Part shown: positions 49,786-57,947 of the stretch, in pieces
Layout of the letters: each line of letters opens with the position of its first letter
How positions within the stretch are numbered: position 1 is the first letter of the stretch
Assembly (NCBI GenBank): GCA_964504305.1
Contig: CAZDEB010000003.1
Location: forward strand, 217,973-281,972
Length of the DNA: 64,000 nt
Origin: UBA11606 sp964504305
GTDB taxonomy: Bacteria; Actinomycetota; Acidimicrobiia; Acidimicrobiales; Aldehydirespiratoraceae
Direction: 5' to 3'
Notes under the pieces: model-generated
What the model was told of the DNA's origin: nothing
What the model saw: the letters and a program-made list of their open reading frames with translations, nothing else
The model's database searches: none
Program-made: the position numbers and the translations under genes

Positions 49786-51660
49786 TTAGGGCATCGAACG
49801 GAGGATCGATCGGATTCGTTGGAACGCGGCGACCAGCTCGCGGAATGGATCTTCGCCCGGGGTCATGGTGACGATGAACGACCCCTGGCCCCGTAGATGA
49901 GGGACAACGCCCGCCTTGACGATGCTTGACTTGCCAGAGCCCGACGGTCCGACAACCGCACAGAAATGATTGGCCGTCAAATGATCCAAAATCTTGGCCG
50001 TCAGGTCGCCGCGGCCGAAAAAGTTGTCGACGTCGGACTCGTCGAACGCTTGGAGCCCTTTGTAAGGGTTGGCAATCTCTCGGGTGGACTCGGGCGCCAC
50101 CGGGGGATGTCTGGTCGAGTGGGTCAGCGCCTCCGCAAACGTGATGGCCGACTTGAAGCGGTCATCGGGTCGAGTGGCCGTGGCGAGAGAAACCGCCTCG
50201 TAGACATCCTCGTCACCGGGCGCTATCAGCACCGACAGGTCTGACACGCCTGCTCGGACCGCGGCGTGGCAGGCCTCGGCCGACAGAGCTCGCGGCTCGA
50301 TGGCTCGTCCCAGCAACGCTTCGAGCGTGCTAACCCCCAGGGCGTAGATATCCGCGGTTGGCGACGCCGCATTGAACGCCCACCCTTCTGGTGGGTGATA
50401 GAGCATGTCGCGTGGCCGAGCTCTGGGTCGGTAGTCGATGTTGGCTTCGACCGCGGCGAGGCCGAAGTCGCCCAAGTAGGCATTGTGTTGCAGATCGAAC
50501 ATGATGTTGCTGGGTCGAACATCACGATGCAAGACGCCTCGGCGGTGAGCAGTTGCCAACGCTGAGCTGATCTGAGCCACCCACCTTGCGACCATCGATG
50601 GCTCCTGCGGTGTGCCGTCAAGACGATCATCAAGGGTTCCGCCGGCCAGGAAGCGCATTACCAGGTAAGCCCCGTCAGGGTCTCGCCAAAAATCGTATAG
50701 GGGTACGATGTTTGGATGTTCGAGTCGCCCAATGATGTGGGCTTCGGCTTCGAAGTGGCGAATGAATTCGGGACGGTCGGCGACTTCTTTGCGGATCACC
50801 TTGATGGCGACCGGCCGTCCAAGGCCGGGTTGGACCGAACGGTGCACCACTCCAAAGGCCCCGGCTCCGATCTCTTCGTGGAGCTCGTAGCCGCGTAACT
50901 GCTGCTTGGTCGCATGATAGGCGAGGCTCGGATCGCGACGAGCAATTCGCGTGTCGAGATCCCTCAGAGCGTCAGAGGGATCAAGTCCGGTTTCCTCGCC
51001 GAGAAGGCGCCGGAAATCTTGGTAGGCGCGGAGTGCCTCGACCTGGGCCCCGCACCGGTACAGCGCCAGCATGGTGAGACGAACCGGTTCCTCGCGCAGA
51101 GGTTCGCGTGCGACCAAACTGGCCAGGTCCGAAAGAACCGACCGATGGTCACCAAGCTCCATCCGTGCCCCCACCGCGGCTTCCATCGTGAGTGACAGCC
51201 GCTCTTCGAGCCGATGGGCTTCGGCATCAAAGGGCCGGTCGAGGGCGAGGACGCCAAAGGCGGGCCCGCTCCACAAGGCGATGGCCCGCTCGAGCATCGA
51301 GCTCTGTTCGGTAACCGCGGCTGGTCCGGCGATAGCGCTCTGCAACAGCTCCTCGAATTGCATGGCGTCGACTTGGACCTCCCCAAGGTTGAGTCGATAA
51401 GCGTTGTCCCCGGTCTCGATGGAGGAGTCACCCAGAACTCGCCTCAATCGGGCGACGTAGGTTCGCAGCGTGTCGGATGGTGAGGCCGGCGAAGTGGTCG
51501 GGTCGGGCCAGACCGCCTCAGAAAGGGCATCAAGGCCGACCCAGCGGCCCGGGTGGGTTGCCAGTGCGGCGAGGGCGCGACGCTGGTTGGGTCCACCCAC
51601 CTTGATCGGGTTGCCACGGTCGTCGATAGCCCCGACCTCGCCTAGCACCGCGATTCGCAC
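49786..51660 (-). CDS. SARP regulator - Ser/Thr kinase - STAND Walker A (N-terminal part of split protein)
   Basis: 624 residues. 1-100: winged-helix Trans_reg_C (RIAVLGEVGAIDDRGNPIKV). 100-240: BTAD (FDAEAHRLEERLSLTMEAAV ... EALRAYQDFRRLLGEETGLD). 255-530: protein kinase with Gly loop GAGAFGVV, Lys in VAIKVIRKE, HRDVRPSNIMFD (Lys of HRDxKPxN replaced by Arg) and LGDFGLA. 555-615: NPYKGLQAFDESDVDNFFGR and Walker A GPSGSGKSSIVKAGV. The stop at 49786 follows LVAAFQRIRSILRSMP, a sequence that departs from the family just where the other frame takes over. GTG 51660 has GGGAGG 6 bases upstream and gives the SARP N-terminus; ATG 51693 is alternative. Confidence 0.87.
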   Translation of the reverse strand: MRIAVLGEVGAIDDRGNPIKVGGPNQRRALAALATHPGRWVGLDALSEAVWPDPTTSPASPSDTLRTYVARLRRVLGDSSIETGDNAYRLNLGEVQVDAMQFEELLQSAIAGPAAVTEQSSMLERAIALWSGPAFGVLALDRPFDAEAHRLEERLSLTMEAAVGARMELGDHRSVLSDLASLVAREPLREEPVRLTMLALYRCGAQVEALRAYQDFRRLLGEETGLDPSDALRDLDTRIARRDPSLAYHATKQQLRGYELHEEIGAGAFGVVHRSVQPGLGRPVAIKVIRKEVADRPEFIRHFEAEAHIIGRLEHPNIVPLYDFWRDPDGAYLVMRFLAGGTLDDRLDGTPQEPSMVARWVAQISSALATAHRRGVLHRDVRPSNIMFDLQHNAYLGDFGLAAVEANIDYRPRARPRDMLYHPPEGWAFNAASPTADIYALGVSTLEALLGRAIEPRALSAEACHAAVRAGVSDLSVLIAPGDEDVYEAVSLATATRPDDRFKSAITFAEALTHSTRHPPVAPESTREIANPYKGLQAFDESDVDNFFGRGDLTAKILDHLTANHFCAVVGPSGSGKSSIVKAGVVPHLRGQGSFIVTMTPGEDPFRELVAAFQRIRSILRSMP

Positions 51661-51772
51661 TTCCACCCTCCCGCTCGTGGGATATAGCCGCATTGCTAGT
51701 CGAGCGACCTTTCAAGGACCTGTCAACCGGAGTTGCGCCATATGTCGGGCCTTTCAGCGCTATCGCGCCCGC

Positions 51773-51820
51773 TCGTGCCTTGTCACGAACCGTCGTGACA
51801 GCCAGCTGTTAGGTCGTGAC
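51773..51820. promoter_or_regulatory. Candidate SARP-type operator: TCGTGAC direct and inverted repeats
   Basis: Direct heptamers TCGTGCC (51773-51779), TCGTGAC (51793-51799) and TCGTGAC (51814-51820), spaced 20 and 21 bases, about two helical turns. TGTCACGA (51781-51788) and TCGTGACA (51793-51800) also make a perfect 8-base inverted repeat. SARP proteins bind short direct repeats spaced in whole helical turns. The region is between the divergent SARP-kinase gene and AOC-like copy 2. Confidence 0.45.
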
Positions 51821-51901
51821 GCGAGGGTGCCATTCGGGAGTCGACCGACTTTCGGATGGCATTCCAACCGGAAAATATTCAACAGACAGGAGCGGGTTGA
51901 G

Positions 51902-52549
51902 ATGAGTGAATACGAAGCAATTAACGAGAGTCGACGCCGGGTGCTACGCAGTGCCGGACTGGTGGCTGGTGGGGCCGCCGTTGCGACGGTGTTGCCGGCC
52001 GCCGTGGCGGCTGCTTCAGACGACGATGACAATGACGATGCGGTGACACTCGATGTGGCGTGCGACAACGCGACGTTTACCCTGGCGGTTCCGGAGCCGA
52101 GGGTCACGGAGTTTCCCGTCGGCGAGGGTTTCCCGCCACAGGGCTCGACGTTTTACGTCGAGGGGGCGCTTTTCCACGGAGGCACGATCCCCATCGGTGG
52201 TTCGAACTGGGATTATGCGGGCAATCTCTCTCACGCCATCGGCCACTGGATGTGTTACGGCTGGTTTGTGCACACGGCGGCCCGCTTCGACCCCCACATC
52301 GTGTCGAACCACAGCTATTTACTGGACCGGATTTCCCAGCAGGAACCGTTCCCTCACAACCAGATGCAGAGCCACGGACTAGAGGGGACCTTTGGCGGGG
52401 CCGTCGCTCACCGATCGGTGATTGGTGGAACCGGACGATACAACGGCGCGAGCGGCACTGTTCGCCAGACCGTTATTGGTACGAACTCCACCCGCGACGA
52501 CTTCGACTTCGAGGGGCTCAATTTCCGTTTCGTCTTCGAAGACTCGTGA
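51902..52549 (+). CDS. Tat-exported allene-oxide-cyclase/dirigent-like barrel protein (copy 2)
   Basis: 215 residues. Twin-Arg signal ESRRRVLRSAGLVAGGAAVA, then an acidic linker DDDDNDD. Barrel signature HRSVIGGTGRYNGASGTVRQ and IGTNSTRDDFDFEGLNFRF. Shares DVAC and WMCYGW with copy 1 (Cys pair). AGGAG ribosome site 9 bases before ATG 51902. Divergent from the SARP-kinase gene, with heptameric repeats between. The two copies are clearly related but not near-identical. Confidence 0.8.
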   Translation: MSEYEAINESRRRVLRSAGLVAGGAAVATVLPAAVAAASDDDDNDDAVTLDVACDNATFTLAVPEPRVTEFPVGEGFPPQGSTFYVEGALFHGGTIPIGGSNWDYAGNLSHAIGHWMCYGWFVHTAARFDPHIVSNHSYLLDRISQQEPFPHNQMQSHGLEGTFGGAVAHRSVIGGTGRYNGASGTVRQTVIGTNSTRDDFDFEGLNFRFVFEDS

Positions 52550-52570
52550 GCCCCGAAGACTGGCGATCGG

Positions 52571-52834
52571 CTAGTCGGCGGTAACGCCAGGCCAGTAACA
52601 AGCGAATCGATGACCGGTGGCATCAACGGCTGGGCCGCGTAGCGAGCGGCTCAGCCCGAGATCGCGTTCGGCCAAAAGGCTCGAAAGGTTCCAGATTGCT
52701 TTGACGTCGAGCGAATCGACTGCAACGCAGGGTCCACTACGCATGCCCTCACCAACATAGTTGGCACGAGCCCGTCCTCCCGCCTGCGCTGCGGTCTCCG
52801 CCAGCAGCGCAAATTGATCGGAGTTCAGTTTCAT
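52571..52834 (-). CDS. Small protein of unknown function
   Basis: 87 residues from ATG 52834 (MKLNSDQFALLAETAAQAGG start). No family recognised; no signal peptide or membrane helix. Two Cys (SGPCVAVD, FACYWPG). No strong ribosome site, though GGGGG lies upstream. Lies convergent to AOC copy 2. May be spurious. Confidence 0.4.
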   Translation of the reverse strand: MKLNSDQFALLAETAAQAGGRARANYVGEGMRSGPCVAVDSLDVKAIWNLSSLLAERDLGLSRSLRGPAVDATGHRFACYWPGVTAD

Positions 52835-52998
52835 TTTCGCGGCCCCCAAGCCACTATTTGTCGGCCGTGATCATGACACTTCGCAACACAAACGTAAAGT
52901 CGTTGCGGCTATTTATATTCGGCGTGTTCTGGCGAAGCCGGGCTGTAGCTGGACGCTAGTGACGAACTAGGGTGGGGCTAGCCGGCGTCTGGAGCACC

Positions 52999-53433
52999 AT
53001 GGCGAATCAAGTTATTTCTGCCGAACGGATGATGGACCATGATTCGTCAGCAATCTTCGATGTGTTGGCGAGTCCCGCCGGGCACTTGAAGATGGACGGG
53101 TCTGGCACCGTAAGGGGCGTAGTTCGGGGCCCGGATCGGCTTTCGCTCGACGCCAAGTTTGTTATGAGGATGAGTCTCGGTGTGCCGTATCTCATGACCA
53201 GCAGAGTCAAAGAGTTCAAGGAAAATCGTCTCATTGCGTGGGCCCACTTCAGTGGTCATCGCTGGCGGTACGAACTAGAGCCGGTCGACGATGGCACAAG
53301 GGTTACCGAGTCCTTCGACTGGTCGACGGCGCGGTCCCCCCGCCTGATCGAGCTCTTGGGTTACCCCGAGCGTCACAAAGCCAACCTCATTGCGACGCTC
53401 GAACGGTTAGATGCCGTTGTCGCGGCGGCTTAG
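52999..53433 (+). CDS. SRPBCC (START-like) family protein
   Basis: 144 residues. Hydrophobic-cavity fold: AERMMDHDSSAIFDVLASPA, GHRWRYELEPVDDGTRVTES and a long C-terminal helix. Resembles polyketide-cyclase/dehydrase or Coq10-like lipid-binding proteins. ATG 52999 with GGAG 4 bases upstream, and TAGGGT at 52968-52973 as a -10. First of three lipid-related genes. Confidence 0.82.
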   Translation: MANQVISAERMMDHDSSAIFDVLASPAGHLKMDGSGTVRGVVRGPDRLSLDAKFVMRMSLGVPYLMTSRVKEFKENRLIAWAHFSGHRWRYELEPVDDGTRVTESFDWSTARSPRLIELLGYPERHKANLIATLERLDAVVAAA

Positions 53434-53444
53434 GCGCCACGGTC

Positions 53445-54920
53445 ATGCAGCAGCTCTCTGGTCTGGACACAACGTTTCTCAATATCGAAACGTCGACGAC
53501 TTACGGACATGTCAGCGGCCTTGCCGTGTTCGATCCCCCCGAACAGCCCGGCGCCGAGACTTTCGCACAGCTCCGAGATTTGATCGCCGAACGTATTCAC
53601 TTGCTGCCGCCGTATCGGCGGCGACTGGTCGAAGTGCCGTTTGGGCTGGACCAGCCGTACTGGATCGAAGATCCCGACTTTGATCTCGACTTCCACCTAC
53701 GCCACATTGGTCTGCCCCCAGACGGCACACCTCATCAACTTGCCGAGCAAGTAGAGCGCATCGTGGCTCGACCGCTCGACCGTACTCGGCCCCTGTGGGA
53801 GCTCTATGTGATCGAAGGCCTCGAGGGTGGCCGTATTGCACAGCTCACCAAGATTCACCACTGCGCGATCGACGGGGTATCCGGCGCCGAGATGTTGGCC
53901 AACTTGCTCGACCTGGAGGCCACGCCCCGAGTTGTCGAACCCCCGGCGAAACCGTGGCGGCCCGACGCCGAGCCGTCCGAGCTCGAGATGCTCGGTCGGG
54001 GGCTGGCATCAATCGCGTTCAAACCGGCCAAGGGAATTCGTCTGATGCGCGACAGCCTGCGCAACCTTCCCGCGGTCGCAAAGTCGGTGGGCGTCGAATT
54101 GCCGGAGTTTGATCGGATCCGCCACGGGGACTTCGATTCGTCGATGTTGTCGGTGGCCCCCACAATGCCCCCGCGCGTCTCGTTCAACGCCCGCATCGGG
54201 CCGCATCGGCGATTTGCGTTTGAGTCGATAAGGCTTCAGGCCTTCAAGGAGATAAAGACGGCCTTTGGCGTCACCCTCAACGATGTGGTGATGACCGTTT
54301 GTGCCGAGGCTTTGCGGCGGTATCTGGTCGAACGTGACGAACTGCCCGACGCGTCGCTTGTGGCGATGGTTCCCGTTTCGGTGCGCACCGAAGACCAAGC
54401 CGGCGAAGGTGGCAACCAAGTAGCGAGCATGACCGCATCGCTTCACACCGACATCGAGGACATCGCCGAACGTTTGGGCGCAGTTCACGACTCGATGCAG
54501 ATCGCCAAGCAATCCCACAAGGCGCTACCGGCGACTCTTCTTCAGGACTTCGCCCAGTTCTCGCCCCCCGCAGTTGCCGCCCGAGCGGCTCGCACCATAG
54601 CCAGAGCCTCGGCCCGAGCCTGGGTCGATCTGCCCTACAACGTGGTGATCTCCAACGTGCCTGGCCCTCAAATCCCGCTTTATGCGGTCGGTTCCAAGCT
54701 TTTGGCCAACTATCCGGTGTCGACGATCCACGACGGGGTTGGCCTCAACATGACTGTGCAGTCCTACAACGGTTCGCTCGACTTCGGACTCGTGGGCTGC
54801 CGCGACCTTGTGCCCGATATCTGGGACATTATGGACCATCTAAAGGATGCGGTCGACGAACTTCATTCGCTTGTTGACGAAACCGATTCGAACCCTAGAA
54901 ACGAAAGCGATCCGGCATGA
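53445..54920 (+). CDS. Wax ester synthase / diacylglycerol acyltransferase (WS/DGAT)
   Basis: 491 residues. Catalytic HHxxxDG as KIHHCAIDGVSGAEMLANLL; N-terminal LSGLDTTFLNIETSTTYGHV and late NVVISNVPGPQIPLYAVGSK are family motifs. Makes triacylglycerol or wax esters from acyl-CoA. ATG 53445 is 11 bases after the SRPBCC stop; earlier starts fall inside that gene. Coupled by ATGA to the acyl-CoA ligase. Confidence 0.93.
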   Translation: MQQLSGLDTTFLNIETSTTYGHVSGLAVFDPPEQPGAETFAQLRDLIAERIHLLPPYRRRLVEVPFGLDQPYWIEDPDFDLDFHLRHIGLPPDGTPHQLAEQVERIVARPLDRTRPLWELYVIEGLEGGRIAQLTKIHHCAIDGVSGAEMLANLLDLEATPRVVEPPAKPWRPDAEPSELEMLGRGLASIAFKPAKGIRLMRDSLRNLPAVAKSVGVELPEFDRIRHGDFDSSMLSVAPTMPPRVSFNARIGPHRRFAFESIRLQAFKEIKTAFGVTLNDVVMTVCAEALRRYLVERDELPDASLVAMVPVSVRTEDQAGEGGNQVASMTASLHTDIEDIAERLGAVHDSMQIAKQSHKALPATLLQDFAQFSPPAVAARAARTIARASARAWVDLPYNVVISNVPGPQIPLYAVGSKLLANYPVSTIHDGVGLNMTVQSYNGSLDFGLVGCRDLVPDIWDIMDHLKDAVDELHSLVDETDSNPRNESDPA

Positions 54921-56485
54921 AAGAGCTTGTTTACCACCGCGGTCTGTTGCCGGCGCTCGACGAGTACGCCGACAAGGTCGGGTTCATCGACGGCGAATAT
55001 AGGGGCACCTTCGCCGAGCATGGGGATCGAGTTTTCCGGCTCTGCACGGCGATGCGAGAGAAGTTGGGCATCACTTCGGACGCTCGCTTCGCGGTGATGG
55101 CTACCAACAGCCACCAATACCTCGAACTTTGGCATGCCGCGTTCCTGGGCGCGGGTGTGATGAATCCGCTCAATCTTCGCCTCGCTGGTCCCGAGCTCGA
55201 TTACATCGTGCGCGATTCGGGTACCGAAGTAGTTTTCGTCGACGCATTTTTTGCTCAGCATTTTGCCAATGCCATGGCCGCGAGTCCCGACCCGAGTCCG
55301 ATTCGCCACGTTGTGTTGATTGGTGATGCCGACGTCCCTCACGACATCAAGTACGAGGACCTCATATCGGGGGTCGCGGCCGACGTTCCCGACGAACCAT
55401 ACGAAGACGACCCGGTCGTGCTGATGTATACCGGCGGCACAACCGGACTTCCCAAAGGGGTGGTGCTCACCCATCGCGCCCAGATGCTCAACTTGTATCA
55501 CGTGGCGATGGTCGTGCCGTTTGACTCCGAGAACACCTACTTGCACCAGACTCCGATGTTTCACGCCGCATCGATGGGCGGAATCCTCGGCACGCCCGCG
55601 ACCGGAGGCGTCACTGTCTTCATGCCGCTGTTTGACCCGGGCGGGGCAATGGCGCTGATCGAAGAGCACTCGGTAACCCAAACAATGATGGTCCCCACGA
55701 TGGTGGGCATGGTCTTGAACCATCCCGACTACCGTCCGCAACGACTCGACTCGTTGACCCAACTCACCTACGGCGCTTCGCCCATGCCGGCCGCGCTTCT
55801 CGACAAGGTGCTGACCACCTACCCAGACCTCAACGTCACCCAGGGATACGGGATGACCGAGTGCTGCGCGTTGCTCACTTGGCTTGATGCCGACGAACAT
55901 CGCAAGGGCGGACCACGGGTCCGGTCCGCGGGCAAACCGGTGCTCGGCATCAGTTTGAGCATTCGGGACGAGGACGGCAACGAGGTTCCCCGCGGCGAAA
56001 CCGGCGAGGTTTGTGCGCGGGCCGGCAACTTCATGACGGAGTATTGGAACAAGCCCGAGGCCACCGCCGAAGCCTTCGCCGGTGGCTGGTATCACACCGG
56101 CGACGCCGGTTATCTCGACGACGAGGGCTTTTTGTTTCTGGTCGATCGGGTGAAGGACATGATCGTTACGGGCGGCGAGAACGTGTACTCGGCCGAGGTC
56201 GAGTCGGCGATCTCGCGTCACGACGCAGTCGAGCAGGTGGCTGTCATCGGCATTCCCCACGACACGTGGGGCGAACAGGTCCACGCGGTGGTCGTTTGTC
56301 GAGCCGGTGTCACCGTCGAGGCCGACGAGTTGCAGGCTTTTGCCAAAGAGCAGATTGCCGGCTACAAGGTGCCAAAGTCGATCGAGTTCAGAGAAGATCC
56401 ACTGCCACTGTCCGGGGCCATGAAGGTGCTCAAGCGCGAACTTCGGGCACCGTACTGGGGCGACCAGGACAGGTCCGTCAACTAA
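54917..56485 (+). CDS. Long-chain acyl-CoA ligase (FadD-like)
   Basis: 522 residues, ANL fold. P-loop LMYTGGTTGLPKGVVLTHRA, gate GYGMTECCALLTWLDADEH, WYHTGDAGYLDDEGFLFLVD and the hinge RVKDMIVTGGENVYSAEVES, C-terminal Lys in KVPKSIEFREDPLPLSGAMK. Probably supplies acyl-CoA to the WS/DGAT with which it overlaps. Confidence 0.93.
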   Translation: MKELVYHRGLLPALDEYADKVGFIDGEYRGTFAEHGDRVFRLCTAMREKLGITSDARFAVMATNSHQYLELWHAAFLGAGVMNPLNLRLAGPELDYIVRDSGTEVVFVDAFFAQHFANAMAASPDPSPIRHVVLIGDADVPHDIKYEDLISGVAADVPDEPYEDDPVVLMYTGGTTGLPKGVVLTHRAQMLNLYHVAMVVPFDSENTYLHQTPMFHAASMGGILGTPATGGVTVFMPLFDPGGAMALIEEHSVTQTMMVPTMVGMVLNHPDYRPQRLDSLTQLTYGASPMPAALLDKVLTTYPDLNVTQGYGMTECCALLTWLDADEHRKGGPRVRSAGKPVLGISLSIRDEDGNEVPRGETGEVCARAGNFMTEYWNKPEATAEAFAGGWYHTGDAGYLDDEGFLFLVDRVKDMIVTGGENVYSAEVESAISRHDAVEQVAVIGIPHDTWGEQVHAVVVCRAGVTVEADELQAFAKEQIAGYKVPKSIEFREDPLPLSGAMKVLKRELRAPYWGDQDRSVN

Positions 56486-56506
56486 CGAACCGGTGATCGG
56501 GTACTG

Positions 56507-56983
56507 CTAGTCGACGCCGGGCGCCGAGGTGCGGCGCTGTTGCGCGAACTGGGTGATCTCGTCGACAGCGAGCGACGGGCACGAGAGCTTCCACGTCCAC
56601 GCGGTCACAACAAACGCATTGTCGAGGTTCGGATCGGGTGCTGCGACCACGTCGAGGACAGATAGCGCCCCGGCGTCGGAAGAGGTCAATTGGTCTCGAT
56701 GCTGTACCACGACCCCACCGGCCTCCAAGATCCTCACCTGGACCGCCTCGGCGAGGGGTGTGTCCAAAACCCCCGAGGGGGTCGGACCCGAAGCGTGAGG
56801 GCCAGAGGTCGGAGGATGAGTCAGGTACTGGTAGCCATCATCGGTCAGGACGTGCATATTGCTCTGCGGATCTTCTGATTCTCGTACTTCGTTGCAGGTG
56901 TTGGTCGACGCGCCGATGCACGCGGCGGCGCCGACGGCCACAAGCAGACCCAGACCCAACAACCTCAATGCCCGATAACGCAC
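56507..56983 (-). CDS. DUF3105 lipoprotein
   Basis: 158 residues. Lipobox VAVGAAACIG. The DUF3105 pattern is present: YQYLTHPPTSGPHASGPTPS and VVVQHRDQLTSS. Function unknown. GTG 56983 is 6 bases from CATCAT, a divergent (C)ANNNT element. Convergent with the acyl-CoA ligase. Confidence 0.78.
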   Translation of the reverse strand: MRYRALRLLGLGLLVAVGAAACIGASTNTCNEVRESEDPQSNMHVLTDDGYQYLTHPPTSGPHASGPTPSGVLDTPLAEAVQVRILEAGGVVVQHRDQLTSSDAGALSVLDVVAAPDPNLDNAFVVTAWTWKLSCPSLAVDEITQFAQQRRTSAPGVD

Positions 56984-56989
56984 GCAACA

Positions 56990-56995
56990 ATGATG
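56990..56995 (-). promoter_or_regulatory. -10-like element before the DUF3105 gene
   Basis: Minus-strand CATCAT, 6 bases before GTG 56983. Weak match (first base C). Confidence 0.3.
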
Positions 56996-57048
56996 CCGTT
57001 GTTGGTCGACTAAAGCGCACCCCGAATCGGGCGGCTACGCCCGCGGTC

Positions 57049-57054
57049 TATGAT
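57049..57054 (+). promoter_or_regulatory. -10 element, leaderless start of the coiled-coil gene
   Basis: TATGAT followed by 6 bases and ATG 57061. Confidence 0.55.
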
Positions 57055-57060
57055 GAAGCC

Positions 57061-57348
57061 ATGTCACGGGCCCAGATCGAGCGGCGACTTCGAGCGGTAA
57101 GTGCGCAACTCAAATCGGCGCGTGACGATCTCGCCGTGAGCGAGGAACAACTGGTCCACCTCGCCGACGAAGCCGACGACGCTCGCTTGCGGGCGTTGGT
57201 GTCAGAAACGCCGGTCGCCGAGCGGGCTCACCGCAAAGCCAGCCGACACGCCGAGCGGTTGCGCAAACATCGCGATCGTCTCAGCGCCTCGATCGAGGCG
57301 TTGGAGGCCGAGCAAGACCAACTGCTCGACCGCCTTATCGCGTCGTGA
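57061..57348 (+). CDS. Small coiled-coil protein upstream of pdtaR
   Basis: 95 residues, almost wholly helical: MSRAQIERRLRAVSAQLKSA, EEQLVHLADEADDARLRALV, RHAERLRKHRDRLSASIEAL. Heptad pattern throughout, strongly charged. No enzyme motif. It overlaps pdtaR by GTGA, and transcription is probably shared. Possible adapter; function unknown. Confidence 0.8.
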   Translation: MSRAQIERRLRAVSAQLKSARDDLAVSEEQLVHLADEADDARLRALVSETPVAERAHRKASRHAERLRKHRDRLSASIEALEAEQDQLLDRLIAS

Positions 57349-57923
57349 GTGGTCCAACCGTTGTTGTCGCCGAGGACGAAGCAATAATCCGACTCGACTT
57401 GGTCGAACTCCTTATCGACGAGGGATACGACGTTTTGGCCGACTGCGGTCGCGGTGACGATGCAGTTCGTCTGGCTGTCGACCATGTTCCGGATCTGGTG
57501 CTGCTCGACGTCAAGATGCCGGGCCTTACCGGGATCGAGGCGGCGTCGGCGATCGTCGATCAGACGTCGGCCGCGGTGGTGATGCTCACCGCGTTCAGCC
57601 AACGAGAACTTATCGACGAAGCGTCCGACGCCGGCGCTATGGCCTATTTGGTGAAGCCCTATCAACGAGACGAATTGGTCGCGGCGCTGAGGCTCGCACT
57701 GGCTCGCCGTCGCGAGGCCGAGATGCTCAACGGGCGCGTCCTCGAACTCGAAGCTCGCTTCGAGGAGCGCAAGCTGATCGATCGAGCCAAAGGCCGACTG
57801 ATGGACGAGTTGGGCCTCTCCGAGAACGACGCCTTCGCCGCACTACGCCGCGACGCCATGTCGGGGCGTAGACGCATGATCGACGTAGCCAACGATGTGC
57901 TGGCTGGCCCTGCTGCGAACTGA
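57345..57923 (+). CDS. pdtaR: ANTAR-domain response regulator (PdtaR)
   Basis: 192 residues. Receiver: VVVAEDEAIIRLDLVELLID, phosphoacceptor Asp in LVLLDVKMPG, Thr in VMLTAFSQRE and Lys in YLVKPYQRDE. C-terminal ANTAR helical domain LIDRAKGRLMDELGLSENDA-FAALRRDAM. ANTAR domains bind twin-hairpin RNA to antiterminate; mycobacterial PdtaR acts in the PdtaS/PdtaR system. GTG 57345. Followed by polA and, after two further genes, rpsA, as in mycobacteria. No PdtaS kinase is in the window. Confidence 0.92.
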   Translation: MSGPTVVVAEDEAIIRLDLVELLIDEGYDVLADCGRGDDAVRLAVDHVPDLVLLDVKMPGLTGIEAASAIVDQTSAAVVMLTAFSQRELIDEASDAGAMAYLVKPYQRDELVAALRLALARRREAEMLNGRVLELEARFEERKLIDRAKGRLMDELGLSENDAFAALRRDAMSGRRRMIDVANDVLAGPAAN

Positions 57924-57933
57924 GTCCACGCGT

Positions 57934-57939
57934 TAGGGT
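57934..57939 (+). promoter_or_regulatory. -10 element before polA
   Basis: TAGGGT, 8 bases before ATG 57948; slightly wider spacing than the usual 6. Confidence 0.45.
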
Positions 57940-57947
57940 CGAGCCCA

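Noticed and set aside
44640..52549. Genomic island integrated at tRNA-Leu
   Set aside because: No integrase, no second copy of the tRNA 3' end seen, and codon use looks like the rest of the window. Kept only as a finding to check.
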